DNA of 64,000 bases from Stenopsyche tienmushanensis (taxonomy: Eukaryota > Arthropoda > Insecta > Trichoptera > Stenopsychidae), in assembly GCA_008973525.1 (NCBI GenBank), contig WACJ01000221.1:83135-147134 (forward strand), read 5' to 3'. Position 1 is the stretch's first letter, and every line of letters starts with the position of its first letter. The translations under genes were made by a program, and so were the position numbers. Positions 1 to 13,093 of the stretch are shown here, piece by piece. Below the pieces are notes generated by a model. The model was not told the origin of the DNA. It did no database searches and saw only the letters and a list, made by a program, of their open reading frames with translations.

Positions 1-239
1 TTACAAGGGTTACGATAGCTTAAACCATGTCTAAGTATGCCTAAGTAAGTCTAGGGGACTGTGTTGGAGATCTGGATCAGAATCAGGACTCCGGGTAAGT
101 TAGAGAGATTGTCGAGGATGTGCGTGTTCGGATAGGTCAGTATAGTATGACGAACTCGAATGACGTCCTATTGGAGCCTTTTGAGATGATAATGGGAGTT
201 GGACGGAATCCCTCTGGATGTCCTCAAGCTGTTACTTTG

Positions 240-530
240 TAATATAACGCTAGAAGAACGCTGGCAGATCAGGACGCGCAGATCCATGGAATCCGCCGTC
301 TGTATTGGACAGAGCATGTTATACGGATGCCGAATCACAGAGTCCCTCGTGACATATTAGATTAGGGACCAAATAGTCAGTAGATCCATTGGGAGACCTC
401 ATCTGCGCTGGTATAGACAGGTAGACAAAGACGCCGCATATAAATAGAAGAAAGCTCAGGATAGATGAAAATGGCAAAATGCGCTATTGAAGATCAGAGC
501 TTTCGTATAGAGCTGTGTAATCTAATAGAA
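240..530 (+). repeat. LINE 3'-end fragment
   Basis: Decayed end of a non-LTR retrotransposon open frame. Broken translation contains LYWTEHVIRMPNHRVPRD and then RPHLRWYRQVDKDAA (from about base 393), followed by a region resembling AQDRxKWQ. The order 'GHVxRMxxxRxP ... GRPxxRWxDxVxxD ... AxDRxxWR' is characteristic of the C-terminal tail of insect RTE/Jockey-type LINE polyproteins. Several stops interrupt it, so it is dead. The upstream part (1-240) is probably the same element but cannot be aligned by eye. Confidence 0.55.
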
Positions 531-1398
531 TAATTACCAAGCTCATTCGGAACTTCAAAGGCTATTTCGCTTAAGACATACTGTTCTTCTACCGAAAAAC
601 ACCAAAAATCCAGCCCGAAGCCCGTTGAGTCAGTCAAAGAGGAATGCTTGCGGGTACGCAAAACCATACACATACGAACACCAACAACTTGGAACCTTAA
701 AATCTAGGGCTGAATCTAAACAAGGACCTTCTTTGTTCTTCTGATGTATTTCACCACACTAGTAAGATGGCTAAGTTAGCTATAAACTAAATAATTTAAT
801 TTGCACAAGCAAGAAGTATCCGAAACCTTACCCTTAATGATAAGATAGATTTAGTTCAAGCGACCAACACGCCACACAACATCGATCATGCTCCAATAGA
901 AGAAGTGCCTATAAATATCGAGAATGGTGAAAGTCTAGCTGCCTGAATTAAAGGCCACATCCTGATTCAATCCTGAGTTTATCCTCACTGAGGTTGGAAT
1001 CCACTGCTCCACTAAACTTATAATATAAGCATCATTTGCATCAGTATGACATGAGTAATTTATCTACAGTTCCAATGTTATTCACAGATAAAACCAAAAA
1101 ACGAGACCTGCCGCCAATTATCGTATCACATCTTTAAATCCCAACATTCCCCAAATCACATTTAGCTGTGCAAATGAACGCACGAAATTATTGTTGAAAT
1201 CCGCTAAAAAAATACCGGCCCCGTTTGAGTTTGTGGTTGTCATGCTACGTGATGTGCAAAAATTATTTATAGTCCACAAAAACACTTCAAAGGCAATGTT
1301 TTAGTACAGGTGGTTTGCGTTCCTGCCGAGGAATGAAATAAGCCGATACATATAAAGTGAGTATCAGATCTGTTGCTTCGTGGGCAATAAATCTTCAG
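531..1398. other. No recognisable feature
   Basis: AT-rich sequence on both strands with frequent stops. I see no domain, terminal repeat or RNA gene here. Confidence 0.4.
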
Positions 1399-1533
1399 GG
1401 AACAATGGACCGCCGCCGCCGGTCGCAGGTTCCTCCTTCATCTCCAGTTGGATTTCTTGAGGTTCGGCGCATCCGTAACATGGTGGCGGAGAAAGGAAAA
1501 CAACAGGAGATGATTCTTATAAATTATGCATGA
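1399..1533 (+). other. Possible small coding exon, unrecognised
   Basis: After an AG-ending tract (cttcag, to 1398) the sequence becomes GC-rich. It reads GT followed by MDRRRRSQVPPSSPVGFLE and further basic residues to a TGA at 1531-1533 (42 codons from the ATG at 1405). An overlapping open frame in another phase runs 1526-1771 (81 codons). The composition shift and the acceptor-like start are the only arguments for a terminal exon. No family is recognised, and there is no upstream partner because the window begins nearby. It could equally be chance in a GC-rich patch. Confidence 0.2.
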
Positions 1534-1771
1534 ATCATATCATTACCTTTTAGAGTCGTTAAAGTACGAACGGCAGCTTTTGGTCACGAGGCTCAATGGC
1601 GTTATTTTGAAGATGAAAAGCTTCCAACGACTAGCTGTTCTCTTTGAGAGCGGCGAGCTTTTTCACTACGCCTCGTTAATGTTAGACCGGATGATTTACA
1701 TAAACAAGTATGTTGGACTATGCAAAAAAAATATATACGTACTTAAATTTATACACAAGCATAATATTTAG

Positions 1772-4348
1772 TTAAATTGAGGAAAAGTTATATAGTACAA
1801 AAATTTGAACAAGCTAAAAAGGGGCGGAACAAATATTTAATGCTATAATAGTGACCTAGCTTTTTGACAATTGGCTTGACCATTCAAGCTAAATATATTT
1901 AAAAAGGCATGTATTTATGAAAATTGGTAAGTATTTGTAAATTGGCAAAAACTCGATCGACTGTATCGAATGAATGACAACACATTCTTTGATTGGATCT
2001 ATTGTCTTCGAACCATATACATACATTTGAAGACTGTTTAAATAGTTTTTATTTGTTGAATCAATCCCTAAACAGAACCTAAAAAAATGTAGTTTACATC
2101 AACAGATCTTTTACCCTGGTTATATAAACTGGTTACTTTTACTTTGTTAGTTCTAAATATTCAGGATTTAAAAAGATGATTTCATCTGATACAATTTAAA
2201 ATAAGGATGCTACAAATAAGTATAGCTTATATCATAATTCATCATCGAATACAGGATAATATTGATGTAAGCTACTTAATTTTAATGTAACGTAAAAACA
2301 CATTTAATCAGCCCTCGGTGTATTATGCTTCTTATAATTGGATTTCGCTGTTAATGGAATACATATTACGTACATCTTTGTTGTTTATTAATTTTTATGA
2401 CGTGCTACCATTAGTCTTTTCTTTTCAATCAAACGATGTGAATTTCAATATTTTCTCCCGGGTTCATCAAAGTTCGCCTCGTTATTCCATCAATACAATG
2501 GGTAACAATTAAAAGTTTCGTTCCATATGGGATTTTTCAATAAGTTCGCCGTAGTTATGGGATTTTTTGCCATTTAATTGATGATCGCATAAGTTATATA
2601 AGCCTGCAACAATGGAGGCAGAAACGGTTTCAATCGCTTGTGAATTTCTTCGTCGCTTTACGGTCGATGGAACGCTGAAGACGATCAAGTTAATTTTGCG
2701 TCATAACGTGTTAAAGTTCGTTTTGTTTCCCGCATTGCGTGTCTCATATATCACTTGGGAGATTCGAGATAACAATTTGTCCGTATGAGAATAAAAAATA
2801 GTTAACGATGTCAATTAACCGTTCTTAGGACGGCCGAAAGTTCTATTTTATTCAAATGAGGGGACTTAATTTTTATCTGGATTGTAATTAAATCTGCATC
2901 GTTATATAGCTGATTAAAAATATCTTGAGATTGCTAATTGTTTTTCACATTTGATGCTATAAATATTTTTATCGGCTCTTGGTAATTTAAGTATGTATTC
3001 ATACCCCGATAAATAGCCTCCATAATTAGTAAACTGGAGTCATTAAATTTATGATACAACCTACTTATTATCAACAAAATAGTTTTTTGACAATTAGATT
3101 AAATTGTTGCTTATATAATGAAGTATTTTAAAAAATCGACTTACTGTACGATCGATCCAGTCTGTCAGGGTGTCTTGAACTCCCTAAGAACACAACCGCT
3201 AAACGCGTGAGCACTGATACACTATTCAACACAGACACTGATAAAAATTAGCACCTGACAGGTAAGTTTTGGTTATTCTTCGTTTTCTACCTGTCAAGAG
3301 ACGTCCATTTATTACCGAGGTTTGGTTACTACTGTCAGTGGGATACGAACCCTGACGTATTGACTGGGCGACAAATCGGCAAGACTGTCCTCTGCGGCGC
3401 CAACCTACAAACAAAGGGATATTTCATTTAAAAATACACTATTTTAATACATAAATTAGCATTTTATATTCTTATCAATAGTTTATAAACATCCAAATAC
3501 GATTATATAAAGAATAAGCCTCAAATAAATCGATTATAACATATAAACTGGAACAATATCTACGGACATATTTCATTGCATTTCCCTTGCAATATAATAT
3601 ATATGATGTTTCCATTTTAATATACTTTTTATTGATCAATAATCATACCATAAATATAATATAATCTATATATGAAGTTGTATAAAATGAATGGATGCAT
3701 TATATCGTCATTAAAGTGACATATGGCTTTTACAAGATTGATAATGTTGGTCGACAAAGACACGATTATACTAAGAAAAAAATGTTTTCCACACAAGTGA
3801 TATAATTTATGGCATATATAAATATGTTAGATGTATTTAATCGAATCCAAAGAGAAATAAAATGACTGAATTTACGCACCATGGAGAGTATCTGCATGGT
3901 TATGAGCGTAAATATGCGAATATTGTTTGTCGATCATTCATGTGGGGCTTGTGAGAAGTCAGTTAGATTTAATTGTGCAATTAATTTAATTTTCAAATAT
4001 GCTAGACAAAATATCGAGATATTAAGACCTTACATTCTGAAATAATATAAGCTAATCACTAGTAAAAACGTACATATTTGGATTTCAAATCATATACTTG
4101 TTAGCACAATGCAATCTAGATTTATGCACAACGGAGAGATCTAATGAAGCAAACAATAAATACAAAGAAAACGAATGTAAATTTCCATAAAAAAATATAC
4201 ATATATAGTCAAGATCAGTTATAACGAGCATTAACTTATTGAGGCAATTTATCATTTTATTATAATTGGTAAAATGTTAATAAAATGTGACATTCTTATA
4301 CTTTTTACATGCTTTTTACATCAAATAAATCATTTTGTTGAAATTTTT
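1772..4348. other. AT-rich stretch without recognisable genes
   Basis: About 2.6 kb of AT-rich DNA. Open frames here are short and low in complexity. A patch near 3,250-3,420 is richer in GC but gives no recognisable protein or tRNA fold. Confidence 0.4.
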
Positions 4349-5032
4349 TTAAAGGGACGTTTCTACATTGTTTGTCCAAAAAAACTGTATTTTTCTTCGT
4401 GTATCAGAAAGAACCAATGTTTAAGAATACGTTCAGTAAATTTCAAGTTGATATAAGTTAAATTCGCAAAGTTATAGGCCGAAACTGAAGAAGCTGTACT
4501 TCGCGAAGCTGATGAAAAGATAAACTTTTTGCAAGCTCATGGAAGTGCTCCTACACTCCCTAGATAAGCATTCTTTATAAAATTTGACAAAAACGTGTAT
4601 AATTAACGCCTTCATCGTATAGACTAAAATTATTTAAAAATATTTAAAAATGTTTATTTAATGTACAAAAAATTACAAAAAATATTGATAAAAACACAAA
4701 CTTTTTTTCGATCGCTCACAATTTTTTTATTTTCCAATATTTCTATTAAATTATAGTCTAAGCTAAACATAATGTCATACATAGTAAAAATATGCTTAAT
4801 TTTTTTACTGTAAATCATCTGTTCAGGATTTAAGACTTCCATGATGAAGAATGTCATCGCTCGCGCATTGACATATGTGGCTCCCCTCACTCCCACTATC
4901 ATACTTCGTCAAGCTTTAAAACATATTTTTATGTTCAATAAAGATGGTCTAGTCAACATTTTATATTTAATACTTTTCACATAAAAAAAATCGATCACTT
5001 TTAGGCCCAACTGGGTTGAAACATTTTATAAA
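4349..5032 (-). mobile_element. TTAA-type repeat, family A, copy 1
   Basis: About 680 bp, inverted relative to copy 3 (25,404-26,102), with long stretches of near identity. The left end reads TTTAAAGGGACGTTTCTAC (4,348-4,366), matching the family end TTAAGGGATGTTTCTAC. The right end (about 5,008-5,032) is a degenerate copy of the same end. The minus strand carries an open frame of 82 codons (4,654-4,902) whose counterparts in the other copies are broken. Five related copies occur in this window. TTAA target sites suggest a piggyBac- or Kolobok-like mobiliser, but the terminal GGG differs from the usual piggyBac CCC, so the superfamily is open. Confidence 0.7.
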
Positions 5033-6979
5033 CCAAAAAAAACCAAGAATTTTGATATGGGAAAAAAGGTAGAAAAACGAGTATTTTTGCTCGTTATAAA
5101 CGTGATTTTTTATGCGGTTTTGTTTAAATGGAGCTTGCTTTTCAAAAAGTACTCGATTTTAGGGTTGCCACATATTGTCAATCGAATTAAATCCGATGAG
5201 TCGAGTGGAATTCTAAATGATCAATAATATCACAGTTATTATTACGTTCATGTTATTCAAAAAAATAAGATGAAGCTCGAATTAACACTCAAAACGAGAA
5301 GAAGAACAGCTGTTGTAAATAGATTACGATTGCTTCTCAGAAGCTATGCGAGTTTGAGTGTATATCTGTTTTTTAGTCTTCTTTGATGTGTGATTTGAGA
5401 TCATCTATTCTGCCGTAAGACTATCATAAGAATGGGAATAAATCGAATTGCCCTTTTCCAGCTGTTGAAGTATACATAAAGAATGGTTACACGCGAAGAA
5501 GTCTGACGTCTAGCGCAATAGACCAATCAAAATCGAACGCTTTGCAAATCCTAAGTCGTGAGAGGATGATTCTCTAAAATTAAGATAAATCCAACCAAAA
5601 GCAATCGTGATGATATGTCTAAGCATCACTAATCCAGCTACCCACATTTCAGTTCCCATGCTCGCAGTTTCGGCACGGATTTAAACGTGTGGGTACATAA
5701 TTATCGTCGTTGCTTCAGCACAAGAGCGATCCTGTCAATTGCTAACAATGATGGTATTTTTTAGCACCTCTGCACGCAACCGATTAACAAATCGAGGCGG
5801 AGTTCTGATGATGCTCTCGAAAAGGCATTATGGCATTTTTAATCAGCGCTCTATTATCTTCACCGTCGGTGATTTTGCAAGATTCAGTAATAAGGTGCTG
5901 AACAGTCCGGTAGATGATTTAATGTTGCTTGATGGCGTCGCAATCAGTCACGGTCCCTTTCATAGATCTTACATCAGCAACTTCCTTTTCCGTTTGCCAC
6001 TTGAGGCAATATGAAAAATGAGTCTGCATTTGGCGTGCGTGAAAGAACGAATCAAAATCGTTTCGAGGATGTACGTCCTCTGATGCCCACAAGTGCAGCT
6101 TATAATTATGAACTATTTCACATCCGGACGATTGATCGTGAAATATTATTAAATTATTATATTTAACTATCAATATTATTATAATATTCATCTCGACCAT
6201 GAGACATCCGCTTTTATGGACAAATCTATGAATCAAGATAGCGGCTAACGGTTTGTGTACATATGTATATTCCACATTATGCGTCTGTGATGCCTTCACG
6301 CTTTCTCTCTATTCATCTTCTTTGCATCCATTTGCAAACATGTATATCAATTAATCCGTGAGATGAATATCTAATGGAATTTTGCTCTGTTCTGTAATTG
6401 CATTTGGAGCTAGTCTTCTCATGATGCATTTGCAAAGTGTGGTCCGAAGATGGCCTCCGGGCACATTGCATCCCTCGAAGTGAAGTTGTCAAATGCGATG
6501 GGAATTTAATTGAAATAAATCTGGCTCGATAAATCAGTTGCATTCTATTAATATTATATAATACATCAGCATGAGATTTTTAAATATTTTGGTACATTCT
6601 GTCTATGATAATTAAGTTAATTAAAATAAGATGGTTTTTGAAATTCTGACATTATATATTCAAATTTAAGCCTATTAAATAATAATAGCAATACCCCTAA
6701 ATACCAATGATACGAAAATATATCAATAATTAGACAAACATATCGAATTTTGCTGCATGTATATACAAAAAAAACTTTGAATTTACCGTATAGTGTTTCT
6801 GATTAGCAACATACCGACAACTTGTCTAGGACCGCTACTCGCCGATACTTGACATCAACATCATTATTTCCTTATTGTCTAAGACAGTGTTTCTCAAACT
6901 ATGAAGAACAACCCCATTACAGGCCTGAAGCATTGCAGTAAAAGCACCTAAAATTAACACTAATGCAAGTTACAATTAG
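5033..6979. other. No recognisable gene
   Basis: Moderately AT-rich. Overlapping open frames on both strands between 5,739 and 6,543 (up to 126 codons, minus strand 5,919-6,299) show no domain, and they look like by-products of a locally stop-poor stretch. Confidence 0.35.
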
Positions 6980-7432
6980 GAAATCCTGGGATCCCGGATA
7001 GTTTTAGGTGCTCATGAATTCCGGGATTAGTAAACGTGATTCCGAAAAATTCGGGATCGAACTTTTTATCTAACTGAAATCGTACACCTCACCAGCACGA
7101 TGAAGGCTACTAAATCGAGACATTCCTGCCGAAATCTTGACGCTTGGAAATAGTAGCGTAACTACTAATTGACGAGCTTTGGCGACGCCTAGGGGAAGTA
7201 ACTGTCTAATCTATGTTTACATATATTCAGTGCATATATATTCTTCAAATTGTTATATTAACCGTTCCCTACCGGTGATGTATTTACTACACCTCGACTC
7301 TGATAATGGGAATATCGACATGAAATATAATAGATACGGGATTCAGAATTTTTGTGTCCCTCCGTAATATAATTACGAATCACATCAAAGTATTATAGTA
7401 TATAAATAATCATCTGCAGTGATGGAAATAAA
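6980..7432 (+). repeat. Inverted repeat arm 1 (GGGATCCCGG family)
   Basis: This ~450 bp stretch is repeated in inverted orientation at 13,094-13,540 with high identity, including the shared segments ATCGTACACCTCA, CGAAATCTTGACGCTTGGAAA and CTCGACTCTGATAATGGG. One side carries GGGATCCCGGAT and TTCCGGGATTAG motifs. The other side ends at CTGCAGTGATGGAAATAAATA, which resembles a hAT-type end (CAGTGATGG). It is likely a non-autonomous hAT-related element or part of a larger duplicated unit. Confidence 0.65.
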
Positions 7433-9379
7433 TAATTTCTTTATGGTAAAGATTAATTTACCCTTATGGTAAATGAATTTGAATCTCTCGATAAGAAACT
7501 GGCAATTTTGGATTATTTATCGAATTTCTATGATATATATATATATATAATATATTGTGTTTTTATTTATATGATTTTTTTTGGGGACGATTTTTGGTAC
7601 ATTCTATCACATTGATCTGAAGTTATGCGGTTTTAAAAATTATGGAACCTATCCCTCAGTTTTCTATGTATTTCATATATTTTTTTTATATGCAACTCAC
7701 CATGGAACAAGTTTATCGCATAAAACAGACCCAAGTGTAGTTCAACGTCTATATATCGCCACGCCGCACTTTAAGCGAAAATTTCCCACAGAATAATCGA
7801 TAGATAACAGATCAATATTTTAAAATTCGAAATAATTAAAACTGAAACAAATATCTATACAGCATCTGCAATAATGCAATAATAACTTGATAAAAATATT
7901 AATCTTAAAAAATGGTTATAATCTCATGTATCATGAATATTTAAATACAAAATTGGACTATTTTCTAGTGTATAAGAAGAGGTTTTTCATAAAGTGGCCA
8001 TCTTATACTAAGATATTCTCCAGGATTTATATGGATTATGTTTCAATGAAGATCATAATAACAATCGTCAGTTTTATGCAATGACTTGAATGATAAACAT
8101 TATAATATAGACAATCGGTTGCGACGTTCGAACATTCTAATTTTAGCATAACAGTAAAGATGGTTGAGTGGGATAAAACGTTCCAGAGTAAGTACCGGGA
8201 GATGAGCCGGTAGGAGATGGTTTCGCACGTGGGCGGGTGAGCGGAACCGAAGACAGCTTCCCAAGATCAAGGCGAACCGGACCGGTTCCGGTATCGGTCG
8301 AGTCCACTCTACAAACATTCATTTTTTACGCAATCTCAACTTTCTTCTTGATTTTTTTCAAGTCTTGCATGGCTTCATGCGGATATAATTATTGTATTCG
8401 TGTGGGCATCGCGGAAAGCCAAATTGTTTAATTGACTCACGAGTGAAGATTTTCTCGACGACCTATGCGTGTTAATTGCAAGAAATGTGGACCAAAGGTT
8501 GCCATAATCAGAAATAAAATATTGATGTTAACAGCCTTATAAATCTATATGAACATATATATTTACTATCCAAGAAATAGCATTCGTGTCAAATGATGTA
8601 AATACCGTATTGAATAATCTCACCAACGCCGAAGAATACAAATACGCACACTTCACTATGAAATTTCACGGGTTCTAATTGATTTCGATGGAATGTATTC
8701 ATATCCAATAATAAATCAATTGTCATTGATTTCTCGATTCGTAAATGACCCATTTCCAATGCATTTTACTTAAAGTTATCGATCTATGCTCCTTGGGCAC
8801 GGTTCGAGTTCATGGCGAAGCAGTCGGCCGCATCCGAATAATAATTTATGTCCGACTGAAGAAAGAAAGCTGCTGCTAGTTGGGCCTCCCTTATAAGGGC
8901 CTCTGGTTCCAAAGCGACTGACTGCAAAAACCGGTCACTAAATTCAAGGATGACCAACGAATGTGGAACATGCTCTCTGCACTGCAGGTCCTTTATTCAA
9001 ACAACGCGATAATCGACGACGGCAATTATATCGCAAAAAGTTACTTCACACGTTCGATGGGAAGGAAGAAGATTCTTTGCTGCTTTTTTTCGACGAACAG
9101 AGTTTTTCTTTCATTCATAACGATCGTTTGAGCTCGCAGCGTGCGTTATTATCGTTTTTTATAATGAGCAATAATAATGCGACGATCATGGAAAATCGTA
9201 AAAAATGACCGGTCGTTCACATTGCAGTTGTGTATATGACGTACGTTTTCTTTACGTACTTCATATTTACATTCAACATTGTTGAGCTCAAATGTTCTTC
9301 AATGGATTTTGCTAACCGTGAATGGTCATAGCCCTGCATGATATTGTAAAGAACATATTCTATTAAGCAAATGGAGGTC
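7433..9379. other. No recognisable gene
   Basis: Mostly AT-rich, with an (AT)n tract near 7,535-7,550. A GC-richer island at about 8,160-8,310 contains several CCGG/ACCGG motifs, including AACCGGACCGGTTCCGG. I see no supported coding region. Confidence 0.35.
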
Positions 9380-9655
9380 AAATCTGCTTTATTATATAAT
9401 ACAATCATCATCATAATGCAGCTACAAACAGTCCACTGCAGAAATAAAGTTTCTTCAATATCCATCTCGTCTGTATCATACATTTAGTTGATCTGCGAAT
9501 TTCAATCAGGATCCTCACTTAGCATCTGGATGAATGTATCGAAGGGTGCTTTCAAAATCGTATCGATAAGACGTGTGGATTTGTATAAACTAAACAGTTT
9601 TCCTTGGAAGTCGGTGAAACAATCTTGTTGATTTTACTAGAAAAGAGTACAAAAA
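9380..9655 (-). repeat. Dispersed repeat, family C, copy 1 (LINE-like tail)
   Basis: Read on the minus strand this contains the segment DIEETLFLQWTVCSCIMMM, whose relatives occur at about 23,540-23,760 (minus) and 62,600-62,690 (plus). The shared core is 'ATTGAAGA...CAGTGGACT.TTTGTGGCTG', followed by an ATG/GAT microsatellite. This layout is typical of the 3' tail of insect LINEs. Homology with the 23 kb copy continues to about 9,655 (gattttactagaaaag). Confidence 0.55.
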
Positions 9656-9861
9656 GTCCATTTGCGGCTCTTCGGATATAAACTCCAATTTCACCTCATC
9701 TTAGGTAGACTTATAACTTATGAGTTTATGAGATTTTAAATAAAACATCTCGAAGTTTTTTCTCTCTAAAAATCCATATCCAACACATGTGTATATTACA
9801 TATTAAATGTATCGATAAGTCATTGCCGATTTTGATAGACAACTATGTTTAATAATATTAA

Positions 9862-10395
9862 CCTTTTGAGGAGTGAGCAAATTTAAAATCGATGAAATCG
9901 TTGATGTCATAATCGCTTTACAACGATTACTTTCTGTCAGCTCCTATCAGCGTAAGACAATCTTCAATTCGATGCAGAGTCAATTGTAAATAAACATTGT
10001 TGATAAAATACAAGACCACGTCATTTCTTTACATAAACAATACACAAAAAATCGATTCATTTGCTCCCGCTTTAGAAGGAAATGATAATTGGACAAGGAA
10101 CATCACGAACAGGTAACAATCAAATAAATAAACACTGTCGATAGAACAAAATATTCGGTAATTTCTTTGCGTAAACAAATAAAAACTTGAAATCTAAATC
10201 ATTATTAGTCGATAAATTTGGGTTAACGATCTATACTATCGTGCGATGTATGCGGGCAAGCTCTCCGTCTCTGTCTCCCGAACTGCGCTACGTCTGTCTC
10301 TGTCTCTGTTTGTCTCCGATCTCAATGTACAAGAGTGCTCTTTCTGAAAAGTGGAGGGGGGAATGCCAGGCCCTGACACAGTACTCCTTTAGGGG
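9862..10395 (+). mobile_element. piggyBac-like element, family B, copy 1
   Basis: 534 bp. The left end CCTTTTGAGGAGTGAGC follows a TTAA at 9,858-9,861. The right end is GTACTCCTTTAGGGG, whose reverse complement CCCCTAAAGGAGTAC pairs imperfectly with the left end. The site after it is CTAA, a decayed TTAA. The 3' half shares a (C/T)-rich segment with 'CTCTGTCTCCCGAACT' with copy 3 at 44,593-45,015. The short outward CCC..GGG ends and TTAA sites fit a non-autonomous piggyBac-like element. It encodes no transposase. Confidence 0.7.
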
Positions 10396-10499
10396 CTAAC
10401 GAGTAATAAAATGTTATTTTTGTCGAGGGTAAAATATCAAAGCCCTAAAACCGACCAACATTCGGCATTATACGCTGCTATTTTTCAATTAAGAGTTGA

Positions 10500-10930
10500 A
10501 CACCACCATAAATGAAAACCCTTAAATTTTGATGACGACATATTTGAGAGCCATAGTGAAAACAGATCCTCGATCCTCGATCAAGAGAACTTTTGCAAAG
10601 GATGCATTCACTCTGGTCGACAGCTATTGGGAAGACGAATTGAATTTGGATGCTGCACGAACTGTCCGAAGATAACAAAAGAGAGCGATGGAACACGTGC
10701 AAAAATTTGTTTTCAAGGCAAAAAGTTCGTTCATTTTTGCACCGAATTATGATTGGGGATGAAAAATTGGTTGTTTATGACATCATAAGTCATAAATGTC
10801 TGTGGCTTTCGCTGATAAAAAAACCATTTCCACCTCCAAAGCCTGAATTGACGACCCGTAAGATTCTTTTGTGCGCTTGGTAGGTCACCCTTATTTTCCA
10901 ATGAACGAAAATAAAATATGCAGATTGTAA
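10500..10930 (+). pseudogene. mariner transposase fragment
   Basis: Plus-strand translation from about 10,640 gives WMLHELSEDNKRERW, then LHRIMIGDEKLVVYD and KPELTTRKILLCAW. These match, in order, three conserved blocks of mariner transposase: (W)VPHELTxxNKxxR, the first catalytic aspartate block (M)xTGDEKWVxYDN, and KxGLTxRKVLLCxWWD. The catalytic aspartate in GDEK is retained. The C-terminal two thirds, including the second and third aspartates, is absent after about 10,885. The fragment resembles the lineage of the 34-38 kb mariner. Truncated and dead. Confidence 0.8.
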
Positions 10931-12850
10931 AAAGTAAAAATCATCGGGTAGATTTTCATTACCTTCCTTCTTAAGAATATTTTTTTTTATAGTTTTTAAA
11001 TTATATTTTAATTAATATTATTTCTATTGAAGTCAAACTTATATGGACGCAGTAGGGCAAAATTGTTGAAATGTCACGAAAAGGGTAACTCCAGGTCCGC
11101 ATTCATTCTATGCTCATTTTATTCATTTAATGCAATAATTGATTATATAATTAAATACTTAATAATTTAAAATTATTTTCATTCACTTTAGCTCGCTCGT
11201 ATTAAATACAAGATGTGATCTAATGACAGTTTCAAAGTCTGCATAAAGAGAGAGTAAATTAATTGTTGCGAAGAAAGGCGATCGTCAATCTATGACGCAT
11301 CTTACTTTCAAGAACTTGATCCTTTGACCGTAACAAAGATTGCAAAGATTCGATCTAAACTTTCATTAAGTTTCACAAGAAAATTATCAGAAATATTCAT
11401 GCAGAAAATCCGATGATCAATTATAATAAACTAGAGAAAGTGGATCATTTTCTGACCTATGAAGCGTAATTTTGATGCATCTCATGCAATTAACATTTGA
11501 AGCAAATTTATTTGCAATTATTTAACGCTTAAACTCAAAAATTTTCGAATCAACATAGTACATGTATAAAGGTTCTGTGACGGTTATAAGACGGATGTGA
11601 ACCAAATTTGACTTCACGGTATTTAACCAAATAAATTTATATTCGATGTTTATCGTTGATATTTTTAAAACTGTCTGTCCACGACCGGATCCATTACTTC
11701 AAGTCGAAATATTGATCAACATGTATTTTCCGTTGTTGTCGAAGATCCCATATATCTTCATCGTGTCTAGACGAATCTGATTAAACAAACAAGGCATCAT
11801 CCACTGATTGCCATTTCCTCGATTGGCACTCGATCGAAGTACATTTCAATTAACCGCCATCAAACTCTTGGACTGGGTGTTGGATCAAAGACGACCGTAG
11901 GAAGATCCAGCTCATAAATCTGAACACTTAGCAAAAAAAACGTGGGCTCTGTAGAATTTTATTCGACGTTACAAAATAATCTCTATCTGAATATCTAATC
12001 ATCGGAGCACACTCATAAAAATGTCATAGCTGAGCAGCGTTTAATAAATTCGATGATTTTTACTATCGAATAAAGATATTTCCCTTTGATGTAATATTTT
12101 TATGGGAGGACATTAAATTTGTAATCGCAGCAAGCCCACTGTATTGTCATCGGCAATTACGAAAGTATCATTTGAGTGGGCTCTCCGTAATGAATTAATC
12201 GGATCGTAAAAATCTATACATGCATTTGATACGAAAATCCGACTCGATTGACACCAAGAAACCGGATCTGCAGTGCGGCATTCCAGAAAGAATTAATTGC
12301 AAAAGCTGAATCATATTCTCAGAACGGATATAGGTTGACCACTTCTCTAGAACTTGTACTACAAGGATAAATATAGGTCGATCGGCAGCTTTAAATTGAT
12401 GCAGCACAAAAAATGTCAGCCTCTGCAGACAGTCGCTGAAAGCAGTTACTTCTGTCAGAGATGGACATAAAAAATGTAAATAAATTAAGATTTAAGTCCA
12501 TTGAACGTTCTTGTGCTGCGAATCTTCATAAATTATCATTTAAGGTGAAGAAAGAGAATGGTAAGGAGGAATGATAAATGCTTTGTGCCAATTCAGCAAC
12601 AGGTTTTGTATTACCTTTATTAACCCAATTTTCGAACCCAACCTTTGCGAGACTCTTCTCTTATTACCTACAATAACATAATAACGTCAAATTGCTGTGC
12701 AATATTCATCAAGTGGCGCTTTTTATACCACCATGACAAAAAATGTGATTCATGCACATAAAAAATCCTCGTTAAAATTAGTTCAAACCATAATGATTAA
12801 ATTAATGACGATGAAAAGAGAGCTGTCTGTAGTAGCTAAATTTTCATTTA
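10931..12850. other. No recognisable gene
   Basis: About 1.9 kb of AT-rich sequence. The few open frames (for example minus 12,195-12,407, 70 codons) have no recognisable homology. Confidence 0.35.
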
Positions 12851-12855
12851 TATTT

Positions 12856-13093
12856 GGACATTAAAGGCAAAAGATTTCGAAGAAGACCTCGTCTACGCTG
12901 GAATGATTAAGCATAGAAACGATCTGAGTCTAATCCCGAGCCAAAAGTTCGATCCCGGAATTTCGGGATTGCATTAGACCATCCCGGGATCAGTCCCGGA
13001 ATCCCGGGATCGGGATTTTCAATAGTTTAAGAAGTTACATTGATAAATTTGATCAAAAATTAGAATGGAGAAAATTCCCGATTTCCCGACAAA
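12856..13093 (+). repeat. LINE scrap and CCCGGGAT-rich element end
   Basis: At 12,870-12,905 the plus strand reads RFRRRPRLRWND, a likely relic of the GRPRxRWxD LINE tail. From about 12,945 to 13,093 come repeated ATCCCGGGAT/TCCCGGAAT motifs and the end segment TTCCCGATTTCCCGACA, which continues into TTTATTTCCGTCGCTG at the start of inverted arm 2. This looks like the far end of the same hAT-like family. Confidence 0.45.

Noticed and set aside
3340..3420. GGGATACGAACCC read in reverse as a possible tRNA-like T-loop
   Set aside because: The flanking sequence does not give an acceptor stem or anticodon arm.
5919..6299. 126-codon minus-strand frame
   Set aside because: Composition and overlap with other open frames fit chance; no recognisable homology.
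7530..7555. (AT)n tract
   Set aside because: Ordinary microsatellite in AT-rich DNA; no special function inferred.
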